Assembly: GCA_036397455.1 (NCBI GenBank)
Contig: DASWIX010000079.1
Span: 1-64,000 of the forward strand
Length of the DNA stretch: 64,000 nucleotides
Direction of reading: 5' to 3'
Source of the DNA: JADFNB01 sp036397455
GTDB taxonomy: Bacteria > Gemmatimonadota > Gemmatimonadetes > Gemmatimonadales > GWC2-71-9
Position numbers and translations under genes: made by a program. The notes beneath the pieces were generated by a model. The model was not told where the DNA came from. It saw only the letters and a program-made list of their open reading frames with translations, and did no database searches. Shown piece by piece: positions 26,029 to 35,131 of the stretch. The stretch's first letter is position 1, and each line of letters begins with the position of its first letter.

Positions 26029-27665
26029 CAGAGCGCGAACTCCTTCTCCAGCGAACGTCGTTGGAGCCAAATCAGGAAGAAGGTGCGGGTCACGAAAACG
26101 GCCGTGATGAACGACGCCACGATGCCCGTGATTAGGGTCAAGGCGAACCCGCGTACGGGTCCGGTACCGAATTGGAACAGAAAGAGCGCCGTCATCACGG
26201 TGGTGATGTTCGAGTCGATGATGGCCGGCATGGCGTGTTCGAACCCGGCATCCACCGCACCCCGCGGCGTCTTGTTTTGCGCCAGTTCCTCGCGGATGCG
26301 CTCGAAGATGAGGACGTTCGCGTCAACCGCCATGCCGACCGACAGCACGAAACCGGCCAACCCTGGTAGGGTCAACGTGAACTCGAACAACGCGAGCCCC
26401 CCGAACGTGAACAGGGCGTACATGCCCAGCGCTCCGACGGCCAGCAACCCGGCGAACCGATAGTAGCCGACCACGATCAACACGACCAGGATGGCCCCGA
26501 CCACGATGGCGCGGGTTCCCTGCGTAATCGAGTCATGGCCGAGGTTGGGCCCGACCGTGCGCTCCTCGACGATGACGAGCGGAGCGGGCAGCGCCCCCGC
26601 CCGCAGGATGAGCGCCAGATCGCGCGCCTGCTGCAGGTTGGCGTTCCCCAATTCGATTTGGCCGCGCCGGTTGATCTGCTGCTGGATGACCGGTGGCGTT
26701 CCCTGCACTCGGCCGTCGAGAATGATCGCCATGTTGTCATTGACGTGTTGCCCGGTCTCGCGACCGAACCGGCGTCCGCCGGCGCGCGTCAGCTGGAATA
26801 TCACGATGGCGCCCTGGGTCAACTGATCGATCGTCGCCGACGCATCGCTGAGCTGATCGCCCGTGATGATGGCGCGCCGGTCGACCGCGTACAGGGGTCG
26901 GTACGAGGTTGCGCCCTGCGAGCGGGCCTCGGCGCCCCAGAACAACTCGAGTCCGCGCGGTACCTCACGTTGAACGTCCGGCAGGTGAATCAAGCTGTCG
27001 ACGAACAGGTAGCGCTCCTCCGGAACCAGGTATTCGCCTTCCACGCTCCCCTGGTAGAGCAACCCGCTCAGGACGCCGGGCGTGTTGAGGTCGAGGGAGT
27101 CAACCTGGGTGGAATCCTCGGCCGGTTGCGCCGTGTCCGCCTGCAACAATTGGCTGACGGCCGAGACGGCGCCAGCCGCCGCAGGCCCGGCTACCCCCGC
27201 ACGCCGCAGCACCGCATCGATTCGCGGAATGGCGTCACGGAATTGCCCTTGCATGTCGGTAATGCGGAACTCGAGGAACGCCGAGCGCTGCACGACACTC
27301 TTCGCGCGTGCCGGGTCGGTCTCGCCGGCTAATTCCACCACGATGCGGTTGTCCCCTACCTGTTGCACCGACGGTTCCGAGACGCCGAATTCGTTGATGC
27401 GCTGGCGGATGATCTCCAGGGCGCGCCCGAGCGCGTCCTCCGGGTCGGGGACCACCCCCTTGGACTGATCGATTTCGAGCGCCAGCCGGATCCCCCCTTG
27501 CAGATCCAGTCCCCGTTTCAGCGGCGTGCGCCGCTCGACCGAGTCGCGCATCCGCCCGTCAGCTCCGAGCCGGCGAACCGAGACGTCGCGCGGCAACAAT
27601 GACCAGACGGAGCCGGCCGCGAGCAGCGCGATGAGAATAAGCCGATTGCGAATTGAACTCAGCAT
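26028..27665 (-). CDS. secD: protein translocase subunit SecD
   Basis: 545 residues. The first transmembrane helix (LILIALLAAGSVWSLLP) is followed by KRGLDLQGGIRLALEID, a large periplasmic P1 domain (~40-350), and a membrane domain with LRAGALPAPLVIVEERTVGPNLG ~357, AVDANVLIFERIREEL ~455 and the final helices. It forms the SecDF accessory unit and is co-transcribed with secF. Confidence 0.95.
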   Translation of the reverse strand: MLSSIRNRLILIALLAAGSVWSLLPRDVSVRRLGADGRMRDSVERRTPLKRGLDLQGGIRLALEIDQSKGVVPDPEDALGRALEIIRQRINEFGVSEPSVQQVGDNRIVVELAGETDPARAKSVVQRSAFLEFRITDMQGQFRDAIPRIDAVLRRAGVAGPAAAGAVSAVSQLLQADTAQPAEDSTQVDSLDLNTPGVLSGLLYQGSVEGEYLVPEERYLFVDSLIHLPDVQREVPRGLELFWGAEARSQGATSYRPLYAVDRRAIITGDQLSDASATIDQLTQGAIVIFQLTRAGGRRFGRETGQHVNDNMAIILDGRVQGTPPVIQQQINRRGQIELGNANLQQARDLALILRAGALPAPLVIVEERTVGPNLGHDSITQGTRAIVVGAILVVLIVVGYYRFAGLLAVGALGMYALFTFGGLALFEFTLTLPGLAGFVLSVGMAVDANVLIFERIREELAQNKTPRGAVDAGFEHAMPAIIDSNITTVMTALFLFQFGTGPVRGFALTLITGIVASFITAVFVTRTFFLIWLQRRSLEKEFAL

Positions 27666-27693
27666 GACTGCACTCGAAAAAAGTCCGACAAAC

Positions 27694-28602
27694 TTAACCT
27701 GTCACGCCGCCCGGTGGCACCGCCCCCAGGATCCGGCGCGCATGACGAACATCCTCATCCAGCTGCTGTTTGAGCGCCTCGACCGTCGGAAACGCCGCGA
27801 CGTCGCGAAGGCGGCCGATCCACGACAGTTTGACGTCCCGCCCATACAGCTCCGGCCTGGCATCGAACAAATGGGCCTCGAGCGAGCGCCGCTGCTCGCC
27901 GAACGTCGGTCGCGGGCCAAGGTGCATCATGGCCCCGGAGGCGCCGTCCGCCCATTCGACCTGCACCGCGTATACCCCGTCGGGCGGCAGGAGCTTCCTC
28001 GGATCGGGTTCGGCGATATTAATCGTCCGGTACCCGATGTCTCGGCCGCGCCCCGCCCCACGGATCACCGTCCCGGTCATGGAGTAGTGCCGGCCCAGGT
28101 GGCGCGCCGCGGTGACCAGATCTCCCCCGGCCACCGCCCGGCGGATGAGGGTCGACGAGACTTCCCGGCCGTCGATCGTCTCCGGCGGCACGACGGTCAC
28201 GCCGAATCCCAGGTTGGCGCCGAGCGCCTGCAGGCTCTCGGCATCCCCGGTCCGCAACCGCCCAAATCCGTGATCGTGACCGATCACGAGCTGGCGCATG
28301 CCGAAGCGCTCGAGCAGGAGTTGTACGAATGCCTCCGGCGTGAACTGGGACAGCTCGCGCGTGAACGGCACGAACGCCACGACGTCGACCTCCGTTTGCG
28401 CGAAGAACTCGCGGCGTTCGTGGTCGAGTGTGAGGAGCGGCGGTGCGGCCGGCGGGTTGACCACCTCGAGGGGGTGAGGCACGAATGTGAACAGCAGGCT
28501 CTTCCATCCGGCCCGCATCGCGTGGGCACACGTCTCGCGCAGGACGGCCCGATGCCCTCGGTGAATGCCATCGAAGCTGCCCACCGTCAGCACCGTCTGC
28601 AT
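27694..28602 (-). CDS. ribF: bifunctional riboflavin kinase / FAD synthetase
   Basis: 302 residues. The N-terminal adenylyltransferase has VGSFDGIHRGHRAVL at ~7 (HxGH) and IGHDHGFGRLRTGDA ~115; the C-terminal flavokinase domain has SMTGTVIRGAGRGRDIGYRTINI ~188, where the usual PTAN reads RTIN (Thr and Asn kept), and the ending VEALKQQLDEDVRHAR. It makes FMN then FAD. The start overlaps the truB stop (TGATG). Confidence 0.92.
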   Translation of the reverse strand: MQTVLTVGSFDGIHRGHRAVLRETCAHAMRAGWKSLLFTFVPHPLEVVNPPAAPPLLTLDHERREFFAQTEVDVVAFVPFTRELSQFTPEAFVQLLLERFGMRQLVIGHDHGFGRLRTGDAESLQALGANLGFGVTVVPPETIDGREVSSTLIRRAVAGGDLVTAARHLGRHYSMTGTVIRGAGRGRDIGYRTINIAEPDPRKLLPPDGVYAVQVEWADGASGAMMHLGPRPTFGEQRRSLEAHLFDARPELYGRDVKLSWIGRLRDVAAFPTVEALKQQLDEDVRHARRILGAVPPGGVTG

Positions 28603-29459
28603 CAGAGGGGCTCCAGCACGACACGCGGCTTGAGACGGCCGGCGTGCGGTGTCGCGACGGCGATCAGGGCTCCATCATGGAGCAACGCCACCGCCGTGCC
28701 GTCGCACGCGCCGTCGATCGGGCGACCGTGCCCGACCGCGTGGCGTTCCTCCGCCGTGATCACGCGGTGCGCCAGATGGCTCACCGCGGCGAGGACGTCC
28801 GCGATCACGACCGCGCCGCGTTGGAGGTCGGCGAACGCGCAAGCGTGGTCAATCGACCACGGCCCCACCGCAACCCGGCGAAGTGCGCGCAGATGCGCGC
28901 CGCAACCGAGCGCCGCCCCCAGGTCGCGCGCTAGCGCCCGAATGTAGGTCCCCCCGCCGACTTGGGCCTCGAACTCCACGTCGCGTCCATCGCGCGCGAG
29001 CACGGCGAAGCGAAACACCTCGACAGTAACCGGACGGAGGACCACGGCTTCACCCCTCCGCGCCCGCCGGTAGGCCGGCTTCCCGCCCACCTTCTTGGCG
29101 GAAAACGCGGGCGGCAGCTGCGTTAAGCAGCCGGTCAACCGGTCCATCGCCTCACCCAACCGATCGTCGGAAATGGCGTCGGCCTGCGACGACGCGAGCA
29201 TCGGCTCCCCGGTCCGATCGTCGGTCGTCGTCGCTTCGCCGAGTCGGAGCGTGCCGACATAGCGTTTCGTGAGGCCGGACAAGTATGGCATGAGACGGGT
29301 GGCCCGCCCAATCAACAGGGGCAGCAGCCCGGTCGCGAACGGATCGAGCGTGCCGGCATGGCCTACGCGACGCGTCCCCAGTCCGCGGCGCGCCACGGCG
29401 ACCACATCGTGCGACGTCGGGCCGGCCGGTTTGTCGACCAGCAGGAACCCGTCACTCAG
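28602..29459 (-). CDS. truB: tRNA pseudouridine-55 synthase
   Basis: 285 residues. TruB motifs: FLLVDKPAGPTSHDVV near the N-terminus, RRVGHAGTLDPFATGLL ~35 with catalytic Asp, PAFSAKKVGGKPAYRRARRG ~115, and GGTYIRALARDLGAALG ~165. It isomerises U55 in the T-loop of tRNAs. No ATG, GTG or TTG stands in frame near the conserved start, so translation most likely begins at CTG 29459, overlapping the rbfA stop and coupled to it. Confidence 0.88.
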   Translation of the reverse strand: MSDGFLLVDKPAGPTSHDVVAVARRGLGTRRVGHAGTLDPFATGLLPLLIGRATRLMPYLSGLTKRYVGTLRLGEATTTDDRTGEPMLASSQADAISDDRLGEAMDRLTGCLTQLPPAFSAKKVGGKPAYRRARRGEAVVLRPVTVEVFRFAVLARDGRDVEFEAQVGGGTYIRALARDLGAALGCGAHLRALRRVAVGPWSIDHACAFADLQRGAVVIADVLAAVSHLAHRVITAEERHAVGHGRPIDGACDGTAVALLHDGALIAVATPHAGRLKPRVVLEPL

Positions 29460-29821
29460 GTGTCCGGCCCGTCGTGTTTGATCTGGTGGATAATCTGGTC
29501 GATGCGCTGGGCGTGTTCGACGCCGCGGTCCAGCCGGAAGGTCAGATCGGGCACGACGCGTAACGTCAGCACGCTGGCCAGATGACTGCGGAGAAACCCC
29601 TTGGCGCTGTCCAGTCCTTCCAGGGCGCGTTGTTTGTCCTCCTCGGCACCGAGCACCGACACCAGCACGGTGGCATGACTGCCGTCGGGAGTCACCGTGA
29701 CATCGGTGAGGGTCACGAACCCGACCCGCGGATCCTTGACCAGTGTGGCGATGGCCCGCGCCAGGGTTTCCCGCACGAGCGCCGCGAGGCGTTCGGGACG
29801 GTGACGGCTTTTCTGTCTCAT
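29456..29821 (-). CDS. rbfA: ribosome-binding factor A
   Basis: 121 residues from ATG 29821 (MRQKSRHRPERLAALVRE). It is a KH-like 30S maturation factor: LARAIATLVKDPRVGFVTLTDVTVTPDGSHATVLVSVLG and the ending TLRVVPDLTFRLDRGVEHAQRIDQII are typical. The start overlaps the DUF503 gene stop (ATGA). Confidence 0.93.
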   Translation of the reverse strand: MRQKSRHRPERLAALVRETLARAIATLVKDPRVGFVTLTDVTVTPDGSHATVLVSVLGAEEDKQRALEGLDSAKGFLRSHLASVLTLRVVPDLTFRLDRGVEHAQRIDQIIHQIKHDGPDT

Positions 29822-30099
29822 AGGAAACTCGTGACGGAGTCGATAATGCGCGCAAGGTCGTGGCCCTCGACGAGCCGATCGGCCGAGGCCAGCACCCGTT
29901 CGGCCTGGATCCGGTCCGCCGCCACCACGCACGCCGACAATTCGGCTCGTTGCCATCGCTCGTGGCTCGCGGTCTCGGCCACCGACACGTTGAATCGTTG
30001 ATGCAGTCGATCCTTGAGACTCTTGAGAATGCGGCGTTTGTCCTTGAGGGATGCACAACCGTTCAGATGCAACTCCCACGTTCGCAATCCGACCACCAC
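29818..30099 (-). CDS. DUF503 (YlxP-like) protein
   Basis: 93 residues, whole DUF503 fold: LRTWELHLNGCASLKDKRRILKSLKDRL at the N-terminus and VSVAETASHERWQRAELSACVVAAD in the middle. This family sits between infB and rbfA in many bacteria (ylxP) and is linked to ribosome maturation, although its mechanism is unclear. Coupled to rbfA. Confidence 0.9.
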   Translation of the reverse strand: MVVGLRTWELHLNGCASLKDKRRILKSLKDRLHQRFNVSVAETASHERWQRAELSACVVAADRIQAERVLASADRLVEGHDLARIIDSVTSFL

Positions 30100-30139
30100 G
30101 TTCGGCGCTCCCGATCACGCGTGCGCGCGCGCGCTCACC

Positions 30140-32845
30140 TCACGCGCCAGCGTCACTCGACTCCAGGGACCGCGCGACGTGCTCGATCAAGTACGACTCC
30201 AGCACATCGCCGACCTTGATGTCATTGAAGTTCTCGACGCCCATGCCGCATTCAAGCCCATCCTTGACTTCACGCACATCGTCCTTGAATCGCTTGAGGC
30301 TGGCGAGCTGGCCGTGATAGACCTCGACGGCGTCACGCACGACCCGGATCTTGGCGGTGCGCTTGATGACACCGCTGCGCACGTAACACCCGGCAACGAC
30401 GCCGACCCCCGAAATCTTGAATGTCTGTCGCACCTCGGCTTCGCCGAGCACCGTCTCCCGTTCTTCCGGCGCGAGCATGCCTTCGAGCGCCAAGCGTATT
30501 TCCTCGACGGCCTCGTAGATCACGCGATACGTCCGGATATCGACGTGCTCCCGTTCCGCTGCTGACCGCGCGTTGGCGTCCGGCCGCACGAGGAACCCGA
30601 CGATGATCGCGCGGGACGCTTTGGCCAGGTCGACGTCGCTCTCGGTAATCGCCCCGACGCCGCGGTGAATCACCTGCACGGCGACTTCGTCGGTGGAGAG
30701 ATGCGCGAAGGCGTCCGCCAACGCTTCAGCCGGCCCCCCCTGATCGGCTTTGATGATGATCTTCAGCGCCTGCACCGCGCCCTCGCCGATCTGCCGTGAC
30801 AGGTCTTCCAGGGAGAGACCGCGCGAACTGCGGCGGTGTTGGGCTTCCCGATCGAGCCGCTGGCGCTTCTGGGCGATCTCGCGGGCGTGGGCGGCGTCGG
30901 TGACCACCATGAAGTGGTCACCAGCCTGCGGCACCCCGTCAAAGCCGAGCACCTGCACCGGCACGGAGGGACCGACCTTGGTCACACGCTTGCCGCGCTC
31001 ATCGAGCATGGCGCGTACCCGACCCGACAGATTCCCGCAAATGAAGTCCTGGCCGACTTCGAGGGTCCCATGCTGGATGAGGATGGTCGCCACGGCGCCC
31101 TTGCCGGGATCGAGCGTGCTCTCGATCACCGTCCCCTGGGCCTCTCGGTTCGGGTTGGCGCGTTTGTCGAGGATCTCGGCCTGGAGCAGCAGCTTCTCGA
31201 GCAGATCGTCGACGTTCTTGCCGGTCTTGGCGGAGATCGCCGCTGCGAGCGTTTCGCCCCCGAATTCCTCGAGGACTACGCCGTGTTGGAGCAGTTCCTG
31301 CTTGACCTTGTCGACGTTAGCCGACGGAAGATCGATCTTGTTGATCGCGACCAAGAGCGGCACGCCGGCGTTCTTGGCGTGACTGATCGCCTCGATCGTC
31401 TGCGGCATCACTTGATCATCGGCCGCGACCACCAGCACGACGAGATCCGTGACCTGTGCGCCGCGGGCGCGCATGGCGGTGAACGCTTCATGGCCAGGCG
31501 TGTCGAGGAAGGTGATCCCCTTCCCGTCGCCGACCTCGACGTAATACGCGCCGATGTGCTGCGTGATGCCACCGGACTCGCCGGCGATCACATTGGTCTT
31601 CCGAATGTGGTCGAGGAGCGAGGTCTTCCCGTGATCGACATGGCCCATGACCGTCACGACCGGCGGGCGCGGCACCAGATCGGCAGGCTGGTCCACCGCC
31701 GTATCACCAAGCGCTTCGGTGGGTGCGTACTCCTCTTCCTGAACCGCCTGAAAATCAAACGCGCCGGCAATCAATTCGATCTGATCGAAATCGAGTCGCT
31801 GATTCACCGTCACCATCATGCCGAGTTCCTTGAAGCAGAACGAGACGATATCCGTCCGGCTCACGCTGAGGATATCCGACAACTCGGATACGGTGATGAA
31901 CTCGTTGACCCGGACGAGCGTCTTTTCGCGCTCGCGTTCCTCCTGGCGGCGTTGTTCCTCCCGGACGCGGAAGCTCGGTTCTTCGTCGCGTCGCCGAGCT
32001 TTGCGGCCGGGACCGCCCTTGAGGGAAGCCATGGTGCGGCTGATGTTGGCCTGGACCGCTTCCTTGTCGACCTGCGAGCGCTTGGCCTTGCGGCGCTTCT
32101 TCCCCTTCTCGCGGCGTCGCTCCTCGGTGGCCTCACCGGGCGCGGCCGACGCCACCGGCCGTGGGGTGGCAGAAGCGACCGGTTTGATCCGTGGGGTGCC
32201 GGCGGCCGGACGAGGGATCCGTAGCGGTTTGGGCGTGTCGGGACGGGCCGCTTCCGGCCGGGGTAGGGGCTCGGGCGGCGCGGTGTCGGCCGGCGCGTCG
32301 GTCTCCGCGACCGCCGCCGCCGCCCGCTCCACGACGTCCTCCGGCGCGTCCTCGACTGGAGCCGGAGCCTCGGGCTTGCGGGCAGGGCGCGCGGGGGTTG
32401 CCAGATCGGGGAACAACGCCGCGGCGCGCTCTTCGAGCGACGGCGCTGGTGCGGACTCAGCCTCTTCCTCGGCGGCCTGGGCCGCGGTGGCGGCGGCCCG
32501 TTCCTCATCCTTCGCAAGTTCTTCGGCCTCGGCAGCTTCCTTCGCCGCAACCTCGGCCGCCGTGCGACGACGGCGGCGCGGCCGCGCGGGCTCGGCCGGC
32601 TCACGGGGCGCCTCTTGCTTGACGGCCTTGGCGGCACGGCGCCGTGCCTTCTTCTTCGGTGCATCCGACGCCTTGCGCCGCTTATCGCGCTCCCAGCGCG
32701 CCCGCACCATGGCGACTTGATCGGGGTCGAGCGACGAGAGATGACTGCGTACCTGCACACCCAAATCGCCAAGCAACCCAACCAGTTGCTCGCTCGTGAT
32801 ATCGAACTCGGCCGCGAGGTCGTGCACCCGCGTCTTAGTCGCCAC
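30140..32845 (-). CDS. infB: translation initiation factor IF-2
   Basis: 901 residues. The N-terminus (~1-390) has an IF2_N module (VHDLAAEFDITSEQLVGLLGDLG) then long Ala/Pro/Glu and Arg-rich disordered segments, then a second IF2_N module (~320-365). The GTPase domain starts ~400 (VTVMGHVDHGKTSLLDHIRK, FLDTPGHEAF, NKID). Domains 2-4 end with GVVAGCYVRSGVIKR. It delivers fMet-tRNA to the 30S subunit. It overlaps the YlxQ gene by 11 nt. Confidence 0.96.
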   Translation of the reverse strand: MATKTRVHDLAAEFDITSEQLVGLLGDLGVQVRSHLSSLDPDQVAMVRARWERDKRRKASDAPKKKARRRAAKAVKQEAPREPAEPARPRRRRRTAAEVAAKEAAEAEELAKDEERAAATAAQAAEEEAESAPAPSLEERAAALFPDLATPARPARKPEAPAPVEDAPEDVVERAAAAVAETDAPADTAPPEPLPRPEAARPDTPKPLRIPRPAAGTPRIKPVASATPRPVASAAPGEATEERRREKGKKRRKAKRSQVDKEAVQANISRTMASLKGGPGRKARRRDEEPSFRVREEQRRQEEREREKTLVRVNEFITVSELSDILSVSRTDIVSFCFKELGMMVTVNQRLDFDQIELIAGAFDFQAVQEEEYAPTEALGDTAVDQPADLVPRPPVVTVMGHVDHGKTSLLDHIRKTNVIAGESGGITQHIGAYYVEVGDGKGITFLDTPGHEAFTAMRARGAQVTDLVVLVVAADDQVMPQTIEAISHAKNAGVPLLVAINKIDLPSANVDKVKQELLQHGVVLEEFGGETLAAAISAKTGKNVDDLLEKLLLQAEILDKRANPNREAQGTVIESTLDPGKGAVATILIQHGTLEVGQDFICGNLSGRVRAMLDERGKRVTKVGPSVPVQVLGFDGVPQAGDHFMVVTDAAHAREIAQKRQRLDREAQHRRSSRGLSLEDLSRQIGEGAVQALKIIIKADQGGPAEALADAFAHLSTDEVAVQVIHRGVGAITESDVDLAKASRAIIVGFLVRPDANARSAAEREHVDIRTYRVIYEAVEEIRLALEGMLAPEERETVLGEAEVRQTFKISGVGVVAGCYVRSGVIKRTAKIRVVRDAVEVYHGQLASLKRFKDDVREVKDGLECGMGVENFNDIKVGDVLESYLIEHVARSLESSDAGA

Positions 32846-33167
32846 TCAAACCTCCTACGGTACGCCTGCCCAGCTTCGTCAAGAGTCCTTCAGCCAACCG
32901 GCGGTCCGTGACACCAACCGCCTGTACGGCTCCGCGTCCGAGGCGCCGTCCCAGTTCCGCCGCCGTGGGCCCTTCAACGACCGGGATACCCTTGGCCGAG
33001 GCCAACCGAACGACCTTGTCGGCGGTGCGGTCGCTCAGATCACACGCCACAACGACCGCCCGCACCCGATTGCGCTGCAATTCGGCCCGCACGCTGCCCG
33101 TGCCAATCAGGATGGTTCCCGCCTTGGCCCCGAGCCCAAGCAGCCCGAGCGCCGCGTCCGACATCAT
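32835..33167 (-). CDS. L7Ae-family protein (YlxQ-like)
   Basis: 110 residues of the L7Ae/L30e/Gadd45 RNA-binding fold: ALGLLGLGAKAGTILIGTGSVRAELQRNRVRAVVVACDLSDRT and a second half GIPVVEGPTAAELGRRLGRGAVQAVGVTD. The position between nusA and infB is the classic ylxQ site. It probably binds kink-turn RNA in ribosomes or RNase P. The usual ylxR gene in front is absent: the nusA stop overlaps this gene's start. Confidence 0.85.
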   Translation of the reverse strand: MMSDAALGLLGLGAKAGTILIGTGSVRAELQRNRVRAVVVACDLSDRTADKVVRLASAKGIPVVEGPTAAELGRRLGRGAVQAVGVTDRRLAEGLLTKLGRRTVGGLSGD

Positions 33168-34552
33168 GCAGGCGGCGGTTCCTCGACCGGCGCCTCGTGC
33201 TCCGGCGTCGGTTCGCCAGCATCCCCGTCAGCATCGGCGGGTGCCGGGACCGCTTCCGCCGGTTCTTCCGTGAGTTCCGCGATGAACGCCTGCAACGTCG
33301 CCACATGCATTTCGCCCAGACCCGGGATTGCGGTCAACTCCTCGGGTTCGATGTCGAGCACCTCGCTCAGCCGCACGATGCCCTGTGACTCGAGGATGGC
33401 GACCATGTCGGCGGGCAGTCCCTTCAGTTCCTTCAGATCAACGTCGACACCCGCTTCCTCCTCCGCCGGCAACGGCGCGAACAGCGGTCCTTCCCCACCC
33501 CGCTCCAACCACTCACGGCTCGAATAGAGGTCGATCTTCCAGCCGGTGAGTTCGGACGCCAACCGTACGTTCTGTCCGTTCCGACCGATCGCGAGCGAGA
33601 GCTGATCTTCGTCGACGATCGCCTGGATGGTCTTGGTGTCCGGATCAGAAAACACGCGTGCCACGCGGGCCGGTGCGAGCGCGAGCTTCGCGAACCGTTC
33701 CGGGTCGGGCGACCAGGGAACGATATCGATCCGTTCGCCCCCAAGTTCGTTCACGACCGATTGCACGCGACTGCCTTTCAGTCCCACACACGCCCCCACC
33801 GGATCGATCGCGTCGTCGCGGCTGATCACGGCCACCTTGGTGCGACTGCCCACCTCGCGCGCCGCCGCGCGGATCGACACGATGCCCTGCTGTACCTCCG
33901 GCACCTCGAGTTCGAACAACGCCTCCACGAACGCCGGATCGGCACGCGACAGGACGAGACGCGGCCCTTTCGGGGTCTCCTCCAACCGCTTCAGGACGGC
34001 ACGGATCGTGTCCCCCTGGTGGAAATGTTCGCGATGATTCTGCTCGCGATACGGGATGATCGCCTCGGCCTCGCGGAACTTCGCGACCATGATCACGAGC
34101 TTGCCGCGCTCGATCTGTTGGATCTCGCCGGACAGCAACTCGCCGACCTTGTCCGCGAACTCCTCCCGAATGCGTGTCCGTTCCCCCTCGCGCACGCGCT
34201 GGATGATCCGCTGCTTGGCCGCCTGGACCGCGATCCGTCCGAATTCGGCGAAGGGGACCTCATCTTCCAGCACGTCGCCGAGCGCGAACTCGTCGTCTTC
34301 CCACTTGGCGTCCTCGAGCGATACCTGACAGGCGGGATCCTCGACCTCGGCCACCACGCTCCGCAGCACGACGACCCGGATATGACCCTTCATTTCGTCG
34401 ATCTCGATCTCGGATCGCACGGTCGGGCCGTACTTCTTCACCAGGGCGGCGCTGATGCCGTCCTTGAGCAAATCGAGCAGGCTCTCCCGATCCAGTTGCT
34501 TGACGTTAGCCAACTCTCGGATCGCCGCCAGAACCTCGGCGGATGTCGCCAT
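33164..34552 (-). CDS. nusA: transcription termination/antitermination factor NusA
   Basis: 462 residues. N-terminal RNA-polymerase-binding domain (~1-125), S1 domain (~135-200; SGEIQQIERGKLVIMV), KH1 (~225-290) and KH2 (~290-345; SLAIGRNGQNVRLASELTGWKIDL), then a linker, an HhH-like C-terminal region (ELKGLPADMVAILESQGIVRLSEV, LTAIPGLGEMHVATLQAF) and an acidic Pro/Glu tail. It binds nascent RNA and modulates pausing, termination and rRNA antitermination (see boxA at 575). Confidence 0.96.
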   Translation of the reverse strand: MATSAEVLAAIRELANVKQLDRESLLDLLKDGISAALVKKYGPTVRSEIEIDEMKGHIRVVVLRSVVAEVEDPACQVSLEDAKWEDDEFALGDVLEDEVPFAEFGRIAVQAAKQRIIQRVREGERTRIREEFADKVGELLSGEIQQIERGKLVIMVAKFREAEAIIPYREQNHREHFHQGDTIRAVLKRLEETPKGPRLVLSRADPAFVEALFELEVPEVQQGIVSIRAAAREVGSRTKVAVISRDDAIDPVGACVGLKGSRVQSVVNELGGERIDIVPWSPDPERFAKLALAPARVARVFSDPDTKTIQAIVDEDQLSLAIGRNGQNVRLASELTGWKIDLYSSREWLERGGEGPLFAPLPAEEEAGVDVDLKELKGLPADMVAILESQGIVRLSEVLDIEPEELTAIPGLGEMHVATLQAFIAELTEEPAEAVPAPADADGDAGEPTPEHEAPVEEPPPA

Positions 34553-34561
34553 TGCCTCTCC

Positions 34562-35053
34562 TTACTTGAAGTGCAGTCCCAGAGCGGCCCAATCGACCGC
34601 CAGCGTTGCCTTGCCTGCGTCGGCAAGGGCGACCACGATCTCCTCACGATCCTGCGTCCGCAGCGTCACCGTTTCTGCCGCCCGGTCGACCCGCACGATG
34701 GTCGCCAGCGTCCGACCGCGGACCGGCAGTGTCACGTTCACCGCGCGACCGGTGAACCGCTCCCAATGTTCGGGCCAGCGCACGGGTCGTTCGAGGCCGG
34801 GCGACGACACTTCGAGGACGTACCGCTGTCCCAACTGCCCACCGACGTCCAGCCACGATTCGAGCGCCCGCGACACCACCGCGCATTCCTCGATCGTGAT
34901 GCCGCGCCCGGGCTGAGCATCCAGCCGGTCGACCCGGATCTGCAGTCGAGGCCGTAGCGTGGCCCCGGCGAGCCGTACATCGACGAGTTCGAACCCCAGC
35001 GCGTCGACGCGGGCGCGTATTTCGGCGGTCAGGTCTGTCTGGGCGGCCGACAT
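34562..35053 (-). CDS. rimP: ribosome maturation factor RimP
   Basis: 163 residues. N-terminal domain with LTAEIRARVDALGFELVDVRLAG, middle ITIEECAVVSRALESWLD and YVLEVSSPGLERPVRWPEHWERFTGR, then a C-terminal SH3-like part. It is needed for 30S assembly. It heads the rimP-nusA-ylxQ-infB operon, with 9 nt before nusA. A canonical intrinsic terminator ends only 14 nt upstream of its start. Confidence 0.92.
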   Translation of the reverse strand: MSAAQTDLTAEIRARVDALGFELVDVRLAGATLRPRLQIRVDRLDAQPGRGITIEECAVVSRALESWLDVGGQLGQRYVLEVSSPGLERPVRWPEHWERFTGRAVNVTLPVRGRTLATIVRVDRAAETVTLRTQDREEIVVALADAGKATLAVDWAALGLHFK

Positions 35054-35067
35054 CGGAGCAAACCAAT

Positions 35068-35096
35068 AAAAAAAATCGCGGGCCTGCTGCGCCCGC
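35068..35096 (-). terminator. intrinsic terminator immediately upstream of rimP
   Basis: On the minus strand GCGGGC (96-91 of 350xx) pairs with GCCCGC (83-78), loop GCAGCAG, then GA and eight T residues (35075-35068). It ends the pgeF transcript, yet it lies only 14 nt before the rimP ATG, leaving no room for a promoter between. It may therefore also act as an attenuator for the nusA operon. Confidence 0.85.
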
Positions 35097-35131
35097 TTCA
35101 GTCCCCAATATACGGGAGGCTCAGGAGGGGG

